Source of the DNA: Paramacrobiotus metropolitanus
Lineage: Eukaryota > Tardigrada > Eutardigrada > Parachela > Macrobiotidae
Direction: 5' to 3'
DNA: 23,122 nt
Assembly (NCBI RefSeq): GCF_019649055.1
Contig: NW_026570648.1
Span: forward strand, 1-23,122
Position numbers and translations under genes: made by a program. The notes under the pieces were generated by a model, which saw nothing but the letters and a program-made list of their open reading frames with translations, ran no database searches and was not told the DNA's origin. Shown one piece after another: positions 1-10,703 of the stretch. Position 1 is the stretch's first letter, and each line of letters begins with the position of its first letter.

Positions 1-3000
1 CTAGCATAGAAGGTCGTAACCGCCCTTAGGGCGAGCGGGCGGCGGTGTTAAGCTTTTCATGTAGAAAGTAGAGGTCTTATTTTTGACGAGAGACGAGTTA
101 CGAATACGATAACGCAATATAATAATAACGCAATAAAAATAAAATGATAACGCAATATCAACCCTACCGATCTTACTCAACGACAGAGAATGAGCTGATA
201 ATTTTAATGTGGCATAACTAAATAGAATGTGCATACGCTACGATCTACGCGAAGCGAGTATACGATTGCATTCCGAAGATATATTTTAATAGTAACCCGA
301 AACTGCCATACTCAGAATTAGAACGAACTGATGCTAAAATACTGCAACCCTCGGACTTATATAGGCGCGAAACGCATCCGGTTAGCAAAGCCAAAGTATT
401 ACCTCAAGCAAAAGAGAAATGCCAGAAAGTACAAATTAATATAGCCGTAAAGTACGAGCACCTCAGTACAGATATTATAGAAGTACGTACATTGCTGCTA
501 CCGTACAACATATTCCGTCATGTTAGAAAGGTAGAAACTTGCAATATCAAAGCTGCATATTCGTAACTTACAATCGTACGTGCTTGGTATTTTAATACGT
601 TAAGTTATATATTTTTTTAACTTTAAACTTTTGCCTTTCTGAATAAGCAGTTGTTGAAACGGGTATTGTCACCCTTTCACCCCTTACGGCCACTGTCGTC
701 TGTTTTCAAAAACTTAGGGCACTACCCTAAGCTACTGTCACCTTTGATCATAGCAATTCTTCGGCCACTTCCTCTTGATCAGTTGACCATTTAGCCCAAA
801 GTAACATTGACGGAAAAGGAAAAAAAGGCCGGTATGAATTTAAATGTAGCTCACAAAAGTTGCAGTTGCAACAAAACTATTGAATCAGGAAGGTTTTTCA
901 GGCGTCGGTCCAAAAGCATTTGTAAAGCTCTTCTTGCCCCTTTGCGAAATATACTTACTTGTGTGCAATCCCATTTATTCCGTTTAGTGGGTAAACACCT
1001 TCGTCAGAATTTAGCAATTAGGTTGTGTTCGCAATCACAAAAATGCTTACGATATACGGTATGATATACGATAGGCTCTTGCACGTCTTCATGGCGTACC
1101 CTTATCGGACCGTCTGACGATACGACTGACGATAGAAAGCATAGATATCGTCAAGCTTACCCTACATCTCTGCGAAATAGCAACCGCTCTCGTGGCGAAT
1201 GCATCGATTAGAACGGCAGCAGTTACCAAATCGCGAAACTTTTGAGGTATCAGAATAAGTTCGAACGGTTGTTGATTAGCAAGCGAAGTAAATCAGAATA
1301 AGTTTTTTGATACCAAGTGAGGAGAGTTTGTCCTAAACCAAACGGTTTTGCAACTATTTGAATTTAACATGCAAAGCTCACGGCGTCGTTGAAGTACTCA
1401 GTGCGAACTTTTACTCGAACTCCGTAGACGCCTGTTTTAACTCAAATGTTCATAACAACGCTCATTGGCGCTCAAATCTAGCAGCTTTGTTGTCAAAAAA
1501 TAATTTATAATTTTAATTTTCATCGGCTTTGCAGCTAGAACCAATTTCGCACAAACAAAAGCGCCAAGGCTGATTGAAACATTTCACGTTTCATTTCGGA
1601 GGCAACTCTCGACCATATAGCGTTTATCGTTTGTCGGTTGTGATGAGAGCGAACACAATAAATCACCGGCGATATGATTACGGTGCGGCGTTCGATCGTG
1701 TCGTACAACGGACCGTCTATCGTTGGTGTGTCGCGAACACAACCTACTACATCAAGTTAACCGACTGCTCACCCCAAAGCAGCAACATGAGACAAATTAT
1801 TATACATGGCTGAGTTACAATTTGCAGTCTGAAAAAGGGTATCTTAAGTTCTTGTTTTTTTCAAAATCCACCCAGTTTATCAAACAACAGATAAAAACGT
1901 TCAACATTTCTTTAGCCGTCCGGCATGTTGCTTATTCTGTGAGGATCATTGCCTTGTATCACTCGTGCAGTTTACCCTAAAGCCAAAATCTGTTTCATAA
2001 TTTTAGTACAACAGCAGCCAGAGGTGATCAAGTTGTAAAGCAGTAAATAAAGTAAGCAGAATACAATAAAGTATGTAGTATACATTCAGTGGAATAAACA
2101 AATGCGATGAGAACAAGTCTTTGCAAGAAACGTTTCGAAACAAACCTTTTCGTCCAAGCCAGACATTCAAGAAAACACTGGATGATAAAATTAAACAGGT
2201 CACTTGATTTTTAAACTGAAATTAGCAGCTACTTGAACCTCCGCAACAAACAAATTACAAAGTTTACTTTTACTTTCTACTAATATTAACATAAACGAAG
2301 TGTGCAACTTTGATACGCATTTCACTTCAAATAAAGGATGTAAAGTACAGTGAATTTAATTACTAAATAGCAGTAGAATATAACGCAGGTATGTACATCG
2401 GGCAACTGAATTGCGCAAATTATTTCTTCGTTTGTTGCCGCTGTGATAGAAAGCAAACTCACTCACGAAACGGGAGCGTTAGACATTCAAAATCCGCTTA
2501 TAATTTAACTAACCTTTTAAACCACTGAACAGTGGCTCTACATAAAGTCTGCTTTAAATCAAGCTTAAACTCGATATGTAGAACGCTAGCGTGCAACTTA
2601 AAGTTGTAGCGAAATCTGTGTTTGCGTTCGAGCAAAAGATATTCCACCGAAACGTATCAATAAAATTTCTTACTGTAATCAGGGAATCAGTGACCTTGGG
2701 GTACATAAAGGCCTAAGGCTATGACACAGGGAGCTTATTTTGGGAAGGGCGCAATCTCGGAAGGTGTCATTGTTTCTTGAACGATATGTTTTGGGAGGGA
2801 CACTGTTGTTTATAAGGCTGCGCATTCTGTTCTAGCAAACGCGAACATAATAGTTGCCGGAACATGCAACCGCCTAATCGTGCCAGCAATATTGTCAGCA
2901 TATATTTAGTTACGTAGAAATTCTGCAAAAGAATGTTCTTTTTTTGCTCACAACTGCAACAACTTTTATGAGGCAATTTGCAGCATTCTTATCATCCTGC

Positions 3001-4540
3001 AGGGCTTTATATTTATAAATGGCTCTTTAGGGCGTAATTTCGAGAGGAGGTGTTATTATTCAAACAGGCTTGGTGAGGTGCGCTTGATGCAGTGGGACTT
3101 ATTTCCGGGAGCCAAAAAATGCGATAATTAATGTATTTATATGGAAGGTTTTCTTCTTGTAATGTTTTAACCGTCTATTTTACAGTTATAAGTTTAATGA
3201 AGGGTATCAGGTAATTTACACGCTATCCACCAACCAGTGAAAGCAGGATGTTGCGCAAGAAATATGCTTTCCGTAAGCGTTCTATGACCTGTCATTGTAA
3301 CCGTAAATTTTGACGAGAGAAAACGTTACGCTTACGGTAATTTGTTTAGCACAGCGGTAAAACATTGCATAACAGTATCGTATCCTTTTATGGTTTCTTG
3401 AGATCACCGCTATAGTAGCAAATTACAACACACTAAACCGATTGCTGCTAGGACATTATTCTTTTAACGTTTCCGAATGCCTGCTAACGTAATGGGCTGG
3501 TACGGGAACTGCAGTTTTAATGGGATAAGTCTGCAGATTTTGGCAGAAACGATATGTGGGTAGGCGTGTCGTTAGTGCGAATCCATTACGGTAACCCTAG
3601 ACTTCCATGGTAGCGGTGACTGAGACCGTGGTTCATTATGCTGAGGAAGCCCGTAACAGTTACCATCGCTCGTTACAGCAACTAAAGCCAGTCACGAAAA
3701 TAACAAAATCAATCTGCCGCACTACAGATCGGTGCGATAGCTGTTATTCCCACTGTAATTTCGAAATTATTACGTTAAAGTACGCAAATTTTGAGTTTGA
3801 TTTTGTCCAGTTTGCCCCAGTTATATGCGTGCTATCTTATTGTGTGCGTGAGGCGGCTTTGTACCGTTGCAGAAGGCATTAAATTCATTATTATCAAGCA
3901 ACAAATGTCCCTGTAACGCAAATCCGTAACCTTAGTTAAGGCTCAACTTATTAGTGGTGGCCCATTACAACAAACCGCTGTGTTAACTACAACCAATTAA
4001 AGTAACGTCAGCCAGCTGCATTCGCGATAACCTCTTGCAGTTCGGGTGAGCCGAAGTAAAGCAGTCACGATTTTTGCTTTCATTGTTATAGCTAACAGTC
4101 ACAATAACGCAAACTTAAGCCAGTTAAGGCAAAAAGCAGTGAAACACGGATAAATGCATTAAATGCAATAACTGCAGCTTTGTACGCTCACGTTATCTGT
4201 TGAGGTAACGTGATATCCCTCATGGTAAATAAATTGTAGCTTAATAGTTGTAGCACCGCCATTGTGTCACAGTACCCGCGGCTCGTTACGACAACATTGC
4301 GCCGTTACGCCTTAACGTGACATATGGTCTGTAGTCGCCTGCATTAGGAGAAACGTCATGTTAAACGTTATCTCATAATATGCGAGCCCATCTTATTCAG
4401 AGATGACGCATAACGCTGATTACTGCAACACTAACGTGCACACCAAAATCAAGAGGTATAGTTTGCTGTGTAAGCACGTAAGGTTGAGAAATTTAAGCTC
4501 GTAGAATCGCGGTTGTGTGGTTTCAGGAACTGTGAAGTCA
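1..4540. other. Long gene-poor intergenic stretch
   Basis: I see no ORF with recognisable protein character on either strand. The region is AT-rich. Near the left end, at about 100-160, a short word of the form ATAACGCAAT recurs three times in loose tandem. From about 3280 to 4440 the words GTAAC, GTTAC and TAACG recur far more often than elsewhere (see findings). The ORFs here, such as those at 807-1064, 2767-2976 and 3607-3882, show no domain, no signal peptide and no phase-matched neighbouring exon. I treat them as chance. Confidence 0.6.
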
Positions 4541-4900
4541 CTAAGGTCACCGGCGACCCAAAGGTCAGGGTCGCCGTGTCTTAGAACCGCAGTTTCGGGT
4601 GTCGGGAACCTAAAGGTCACAAAGGTCACATCACACGGCGACCCAAAGGTCAGGGTCGCCGTGTCTTAGAACCGCAGTTTCGGGGTCTCGGGAACCTAAA
4701 GGTCACAAAAGGTCACACGGCAACCCAAAGGTCAGGGTCGCCGTGTCTTAGAACCGCAGTTTCGGGGTCTCGGGAACCTAAAGGTCACAAAGGTCACTAA
4801 AGGTCACACGGCGACCCAAAGGTCAGGGTCGCCGTGTCTTAGAACCGCAGTTTCGGGGTGTGAGGAACCTGAAGGTCAAGGTCGCCGTGTCTTAAAACCT
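4541..4900. repeat. Tandem array of 82-91 base units rich in AGGTCA
   Basis: Four near-identical units start at about 4551, 4636, 4718 and 4809, a spacing of 85, 82 and 91 bases. A degenerate fifth piece ends near 4895. Each unit opens with a perfect 8-base inverted repeat, GGCGACCC and GGGTCGCC around an 8-base loop (the third unit has GGCAACCC). A conserved stretch with TTAGAACCGCAGTTTCGGG follows, and the unit ends with two or three AGGTCA hexamers. I count 13 AGGTCA in about 335 bases, all on the plus strand, many as direct repeats with 3- or 4-base spacers. Unit length differs mainly by the number of hexamers. The array could be a satellite or a cluster of nuclear-receptor half-sites. 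Confidence 0.9.
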
Positions 4901-5254
4901 CAAAGTGCTTATATTGAAAAAAACGCGGGCTCGCTTCGCTCGCCCGCTCGATTACTCCGCCGGTGACCGCAAAACAGTAAAAACAGCGTTCGTAACGTTA
5001 GTAGCTTTACCCTGCATCTCGAATATGCTGTACTTGGCTTCTCCCAAGTCTTACACTACGCACAATAAAAGCTAAAAGACGTCGTGAAACCGCTAGTTTT
5101 GTGGAACAGTATTAATTTTACATTATAAGTGCCCTTCGTTTAATGCTCCGTGAGCCGTCAACGCTCATTTATCAAACAAAATTTGTTTTTGTCGCCTGTT
5201 CAGTGTACACTGTGCCAGACTGGCCGCTGCTGACTACATAACTCGCAAAAAATC
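4901..5254. other. Intergenic, no gene seen
   Basis: Apart from a GC-rich imperfect inverted repeat at about 4923-4948 (GCGGGC and GCCCGC around a TCGCTTCGCTC core), nothing is recognisable here. A run of six A at 5247-5252 is the terminator of the tRNA-like unit on the minus strand. Confidence 0.6.
5247..5252 (-). terminator. Pol III oligo-T terminator of the tRNA-like unit
   Basis: Six consecutive T on the minus strand lie two bases past the discriminator base. This is a standard RNA polymerase III stop, and it supports the unit being, or having been, a transcribed gene. Confidence 0.6.
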
Positions 5255-5325
5255 TGCCGATTGCGGGAATCGAACCCGCGTCCTCTATACTCTAAGGCCG
5301 AGAGAGGCACCACTAGGCTATCGGC
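5255..5325 (-). tRNA. tRNA-like Pol III unit, anticodon arm unclear (possible tRNA pseudogene or SINE head)
   Basis: Read on the minus strand, the 71 bases begin GCCGATAGCC and end AATCGGC plus a discriminator A. Six of seven acceptor pairs form. A perfect 5-base T-stem, GCGGG/CCCGC, encloses a seven-base TTCGATT loop, which gives an exact B box. TAGCCTAGTGG fits an A box. A run of six T follows directly at 5252-5247, a normal Pol III stop. The middle does not fold as a canonical D arm plus seven-base anticodon loop. CCTCT/AGAGG can pair only around a 16-base loop, so no anticodon can be named. It may be a tRNA with deletions near positions 7-9 and in the anticodon arm, or a tRNA-derived element. 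tRNAscan-SE would decide. Confidence 0.5.
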
Positions 5326-5819
5326 GTACAGCAGAATATCGTAAGATATTCTCCGTACAGCCGGCAACCTAACGAACAGAGCCACGCTCCTAACAACTGT
5401 CTTGATCACGACGTCTTAACGCAGTTATGACGCGGATGTGATCGAAGCACGACCTGTTTACCGCATTCTCTGCATTTATTCGAAAGCAGCTTACTAATGG
5501 ATCAAAGAAACTTTTTCGGACATCCAGAATAAAAGCTTCCGCTGTCGAACATTTCAACACTGCGTACTGCAAGATCACCGCACTACAATTATGACAAGAA
5601 AATAATTACGGCGCATTCGGGACAAATTATCCTCGGGTTTCTTTGAGGAGCAAATTCTTGGTAATATAGAAATATTTACCGCGGGGCTGCAGTAGATCCT
5701 GTTTCACCGGTCACACCACCGAAGGGATAGACAATTATCAAGGATAAAAGCGGTTGCTCATCCATTTCTGTTCGGTTTCTACCAACCGATCGCAACATTT
5801 TTTCGTCAACATTGCTACC
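5326..5819. other. Intergenic between tRNA-like unit and GPCR
   Basis: No supported gene. The reading frame of the downstream receptor is open back to 5754 but has no ATG before 5820. This stretch should hold the promoter and 5' leader of that gene. I see no clear TATA box. Confidence 0.5.
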
Positions 5820-6885
5820 ATGGCAAACAACAGTACATTCCGGATCCTCAACGCATCGCTTGACGCCTGCGACTCTTTAATTAACCACCACAAGTGGGAC
5901 CTCGCTACTGTCATAACACTGGCCATAAACGTGCTAATATTCGCGACCAATGCCTTTGTCTTGGTCGTGTACATTGCTAACTTTCGCCTATGCCGGAATT
6001 TTCATATCTATATTTTCTCCTTGCTGTTCTCTAACTTTCTTTTCGCTGCAATTTTTGGACCAACGGATGCCTTCTTTCATTTATCCGAAATTTGGTGTCT
6101 GGGCCGGGATTTATGTAATCTGCACTTATACGCTACATGGACACTGCCAACCGTGCCGATTTTCATTCACACAGCCATCGCCATTAACCGCTTTGCTGCT
6201 ATCACCTTTCCGGTGCAAAACCGTCTCCTGCACACTACCCGCATCGCTCTGGTGACTAACGCCATCTGCTGGATTGCAGCGCATGCCGTGGCCTTCCCCG
6301 TTGTTATCGTGGACGCGTTAGTTTACCGCGAGCCGGAAACCAAGGCCGGATGCCACATTAATTTCCCCAAGTCCAAATCCCAGCAAGCCTATTTGTACGT
6401 GGCGCAGGCGGTCAATTTGGTCACTCTGCTCGTGATGCTTGGCTTGTTTCCCGTCGTTGTGGTTGTTCGGCGGAGACGTTTAAAGAAACTGATGGCGATG
6501 CGTTCGACCAGGGTTCGGCCTACCGGTAAACAAACGCTGCCAATAATGCTGATATTTTGTCATCGTTACATAATTTACGGTCTGTTATCGTATTATTTTC
6601 AGACGAAAATATACAGCCAGCCGATCATGCGCCCTCTCTAAACAAAAGCACAACAGCCGAACAATCGGAAAAAAACGGTTTCAGATTGCTAGCTCTATTG
6701 ACCATCAGCATTTTTGTTTGCTGGGCAGTCGCCGTGGTGTCTATCCATTCTTTGCCTTCATCCAAAACGCCAAAGTTGTATTTTTCTGGCTGCGCATGGT
6801 GTATGAAGTGCAACCGATATTGGATCCAGTTATTTTCGTCTTGGCATTACCTGAATTGCGCCAAGCAGTGTTTAGAAGATGGTAA
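5820..6885 (+). CDS. Rhodopsin-like (class A) G-protein coupled receptor, two exons, frameshifted in TM6
   Basis: The start is ATG 5820 (MANNSTF, with an NxS/T glycosylation site). Exon 1 is 5820-6525, a 77-base intron runs 6526-6602 (GTAAAC...TTTTCAG), and exon 2 is 6603-6885. Splice phase matches: g plus ac gives Asp. TM1 has ITLAINVLIFATNAFVLVVY. The end of TM3 has INRFAAITFP in place of DRY. Extracellular loop 2 carries GCHINF, and ICL3 is basic. TM6 begins LLALLTISIFVCWAVAV. After about 6736 the family's sequence continues only in another frame: VYPFFAFIQN, then TM7 with ILDPVIFVLALPELRQAVF, ending at TAA 6883-6885. Exon lengths sum to 989, one base short of a multiple of three. No GT-AG intron of usable size fits here. 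It is therefore a pseudogene or carries a one-base sequence error. The ligand is unknown. It belongs to the same receptor style as the gene at 16583-17650. Confidence 0.85.
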
Positions 6886-7148
6886 TCGGCTACGTACGAC
6901 AGATCGGTTTTCTTCCTAATTACATATAATTAGGAAGAAACATATTTACATAGGTCGAGATAGGGCTTCTGTGGTTACATTTTCGGTCGTCAGATTCACG
7001 TGTAAGCAATGGATTTACGGGTAAACTCTTCAATCAGAAAAAATTCAGCTGCAGTTGTCAAAAGTATTTTTTTAGCTCTTCGTGGATTTCTCGTTCTTGT
7101 GGTTACTACGTATGTTATAATAATTATCACAACACTGATTCTCCAAGG
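6886..7148. other. Intergenic between convergent GPCR and kinase genes
   Basis: This AT-rich 263-base gap separates the 3' ends of two convergent genes. A short direct repeat, AATTAGGAAGAAA, lies just after the receptor stop. I see no perfect AATAAA signal for either gene. Confidence 0.5.
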
Positions 7149-8366
7149 TCATGCAGTCAACTCCTGTTCTAAACACAGATAGCCATGCCGGTCACTGAGT
7201 AACTGGACTGCAGTTCTGCGATGTTCCATGGTAAACTGGAGACAAGATTTCATAAAACTTATCAGCAGCGCGTCCGCCGTCGTGTTTCCCAGATCTGGTA
7301 TCTTTGGTCGGGCTTGATGCTCTGCAACTTGATACATTATTTGCTGACGCTGGGTGAAAGTCTGCTCTCCGTACGATCCTTCCCAGTCCTCCAGTGCACC
7401 AATCGGCTCTTTCCATTTCCGTATTATTGGATGCGCTCCTGTGCATAACTGTATAGCTACACAACCCACACTCCAAATATCGGTTTTGTCAGATATTGTT
7501 ATCCCTGACTCACAGTCGTTTCCGAGCATTGCCGTACACAGCAACAACTCGGGAGCAGCATATCGCGCCGTAAAATCCACACTCTGTACTCTGCCTTGCA
7601 GCTCACCATTCATTGCCGAACCTTCGAAGTCGACGATCACAAGAGAGTGCCGTCTGCACTGTCTCAGAAGAAGGTTTTCCGGTTTGATGTCGCAGTGAAT
7701 TATTCCGAAAGAGTGGATGTAGCAGAGACCAGCCAATAGATCCCGAAGAAATTTTTGAACGGTAGCATGTGGAGTAAACAGGGTGGTTTCTGTTTGTTGA
7801 TTCGGATCAGCTAGTCTTCTTTGCACCCACTCACTCAGATCTCCACCTACATTACAATCAAGCGAATGGATTTATTCGGTTATAGTATAATTATCCGGTA
7901 TCGTAAAATTTCACTAACTTCGCGATGAAAGGATGACCAAATCTGCGCAGCACAAATTTTGTCATCCTCAGTTAGAATAAGCAAATCATTTGCATTAGTT
8001 CAGCTCGTAACCCGAGCATTGTAGATGCTGGATATTTACAGCTGCTAAATTACCTGTATGGTATTCAGTTGAAACACGGTAGAGAATCAAGCTGTTAACA
8101 GCAATCTGCCGCATTGCCAATCCAAAATATTTCGTCATATTTGAGTGATTAAGATTCCTTAGTGTCTCGATTTTCTCTCGAACCGTGGCATCAAAATCGT
8201 TATTATTATTTTCGTATTGCAGTTCCTTCAACAGGAAGTCTACTTCGCCAAAATACGCCCGGTAGAACTTGGCTTTCGCCTGCGCCGATAAATTATTCAG
8301 TCTGATCGGGTTGGGGATGGTTAAGGAATAATGAGGGATTAGTTGTTCCCATTGTGGCCGATCCAT
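7149..8366 (-). CDS. Divergent protein kinase, two exons
   Basis: The model is ATG 8366, exon 1 8366-8054, a 207-base intron 8053-7847 (GTAATT...ATGTAG) and exon 2 7846-7149, 336 residues. The splice joins EYHTG to GDLSEWVQRR, a typical kinase hinge. Visible kinase parts are a beta-3-like lysine (FLLKELQ, K47), an alpha-C glutamate in REKIETLRNLNHSN (64-75), the catalytic loop HCDIKPENLLL (Asp 157, Asn 162), the metal-binding Asp in DFE (177, Gly of DFG replaced by Glu), AAPE (about 201-204), and SDKTDIWSVGC (about 223-232). Catalytic residues are all present, so it may be active, but I see no glycine-rich loop and HRD is HCD. It loosely resembles MEKK/STE-type kinases. The substrate is unknown. 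It stands head to head with the pseudokinase-like gene at 8758, sharing a 391-base upstream gap. A further 5' exon is possible. Confidence 0.85.
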
Positions 8367-8757
8367 TATTTGTAAATGCAACAACTCGTGCGTTGTGATG
8401 TTACCAAAAACCTTTCAATTGAGCATGTTATACAATTGTTCCTAATGTAGCAAGAGTTCAGCTGATTACAGTACTCGTACCACTATTTCTGTAACGTCTA
8501 ACAAGAAAATGCGTGCAGTAGAAATAGACTTACGGTATTCGTACCTTAATACTGAGCGCTAATCTTATCAGCCGATAGCGCCATACCACATACGGTGACA
8601 TACCACGTATATTTTATCCGACAATAATACTCGCGAATTTGTGCTAACGCATGTGTTGTTACTCATAGAAAGGTTTCCTTAACTTTTTCGCTGGCATGAC
8701 TTCAGCACAGCAGAGAACTGCATTGGTACATGAACACTTTATTAATAATTTGGTCAT
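8367..8757. promoter_or_regulatory. Shared upstream gap of the divergent kinase pair
   Basis: This 391-base gap separates the two divergent start codons, so it should hold both promoters if the start sites are right. It is AT-rich. No clear TATA box or repeated operator-like motif stands out. I saw no exon here for the missing N-lobe of the plus-strand gene. Confidence 0.35.
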
Positions 8758-10703
8758 ATGGCTCTGGACGACGATGAGCCTCATGGCTACTCTAGACGAC
8801 GATCGAAATCTTTTGGCAATAACATTATCCTTACGAGAAAAGACCAAGTTTCAGTGGAAGAACTCATTCGCTGCCCTTCCTTGTTTGCGAACGTTACCGG
8901 CTTGGAGCGATCTCAAGCAAACTTCAAATCTTTGTCAACAATTGAACGACTGTGGATTGCGGATGCGATACTGCAGCAGATAAGTTATTTACGCTTAAAC
9001 AACACATGTGCCTTAGATTTTCGTCCTGACCAAGTACACATTACCCGCAAAAGAGTACGTTTCCGAAAGCAAAATCCTCTTTTGTTTACCGAAGAATACA
9101 TTAAATGCCATCGCGACGAAGCGGTTCGCGCCCTGTTGTACAGCGCTCCAGAATGCATTCGCGGCGATATTGTAAGCAGCCAGTACAGTGACAGTTATAG
9201 TGCCGCGTGTCTTTGCTTGTATTTGCTCAGCGGACGAGATCCAGAATATTACCGGCAAAAGCCTAGGGAAGACAGGATACCGATAAACCTTGGGAAGAAC
9301 GTATATGCTGCCATTTCGGTGATGGTTGGTAAGGAGCAATGCACTCCAGAATTTACGCTCTTCTGTCGGAATAATTCTGAGTTGGAATCCTTCTTCTATG
9401 AAGCTTTTCACCAGTTTCGAGGAAGATCAACGGTAGCACAGTTACGGAGGCGGCTGTTTTTAGCCCGTAAATCTGTGCTGTATGAAATGAAGCAAATGGA
9501 CACAATCAACTATGGTATGCATGGATACAGCACTCTAGCTTGTGTCAATCCTATATTAATGTGGTCGTCACACCGGATAAAGCTGCACCGACGCAATGAG
9601 GAAAGGAAAAATAACATGAAGGAAAAGATCTCCAGACACAATGCATTCCGCGAACAGGAGCGAAAGCGTTTTCATCAGCTAATACACGATTCAAACAACG
9701 AAACGGAATCCCAAAGAAAGCTCCGGCAAGAGAGAATGCGTATGGAGCAGACATGCGCTGAAACCCACTTCGACAACGGGCGCAAACAGTGCGAATGGGT
9801 GCTGAATAGTATAGCTTGGAGTATGTCACGAATTGACCAGGAAATGATGGGCATAGCTCAACAGTTGCGCCAACCAGTTACAGAGCGTGAAAAGAAGGTA
9901 GAGTTCGTTAATGGAATGAATTTGGACATTTACCAGGACAACTCGATCTTTCTAGTCAGCGTAATAGAATCTGAGAAAAGTGTAGTTCAAATTCTCCTGG
10001 GAAAAGGTCAGCAAGCGTCAATGTCCGTTGCCACTAAAACACAGGAACTTGCTCAACAGAAGGAATGGGAGAAACCGAAAACAATTCTTATTCTTCTGAG
10101 TACCATATGGAATTGGTTAACCCCTATGCCAGTTTTACTTTGAAGGCAATTGAATTTCAAAAGTGGTCCGCAGAAAATATTCTAAAGATGTTGGCGCTTT
10201 TGATATGCAAAGGTATTCCTAAAGATTTGATTGTTATCAGCGATGAAAAAATCGACCAGCCATTAGTGTCACTGGCATTGCTGGGAATCGACAACACTCT
10301 GGTTGTCATCCCGGCCAAGGAATTTGATGGGCAGCAAGAGACGGGAGCAAAAAGCACAAGAGTGACTGATAATGTAGCAGATCTCAACAAAGTTCAAGAT
10401 TTGTCCATGCACAAAATTATTCGCGATTTCCGTCTTGGAGAACCATTGAGTGCAATCACCAATCTTGACGACATTGAATCAGTTGTCCGCAGAAGAAAAG
10501 CTGCCGGCATCAGGCCTTTTCACGTTCTGGTGGGCAAAGTGGGAAAACGATTCGTTGTTGCAGAACATCATGACTACAGCACCGAAGCTATCTTCCGCTT
10601 CATTTATATCTATGCGGTTGTATACAAGAAAGACGTTGGTGGATTTATGAAATACGCTAGTTTATCGGATGTCAATAGACCCATTAAACGCTTAAACGGC
10701 TGA
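8758..10703 (+). CDS. Pseudokinase-like protein with coiled-coil tail, probably two exons
   Basis: ATG 8758 opens a 461-codon frame whose first 170 residues resemble a kinase C-lobe. ALDFRPDQVHIT (85-96) sits where the catalytic loop should be, with Asp kept and Asn replaced by Gln. No DFG is visible; the position reads KRVRFRKQ. YSAPECIRG (128-136) is the APE region and SDSYSAACLCLYLLSGRDP (144-162) is subdomain IX. No N-lobe is visible. This fits a pseudokinase. Residues about 270-350 are highly charged and helical, probably coiled coil. The frame stops at 10143, while another frame runs from 10038 to 10703. An intron 10007-10059 (GTCAGC...CAACAG, 53 bases) or 10007-10044 joins them in phase, giving 630 or 635 residues; a frameshift is the alternative. 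The C-terminal 215 residues match nothing I recognise. Confidence 0.7.

Noticed and set aside
3607-3882. 91-codon plus ORF
   Set aside because: It lies in the GTAAC-rich zone, with no domain, signal peptide or splice partner.
4420-4629. 69-codon minus ORF overlapping the AGGTCA array
   Set aside because: It is produced by the first repeat unit. The later units do not keep the frame.
4541-4900. Possible CRISPR array because of regular repeats with palindromes
   Set aside because: The units are 82-91 bases with no distinct spacers, no cas genes, and the surroundings are clearly eukaryotic.
8696-8983. 95-codon plus ORF overlapping the start of the pseudokinase-like gene
   Set aside because: It lacks kinase motifs. 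The overlapping frame from 8758 continues with an APE region and a long open tail.
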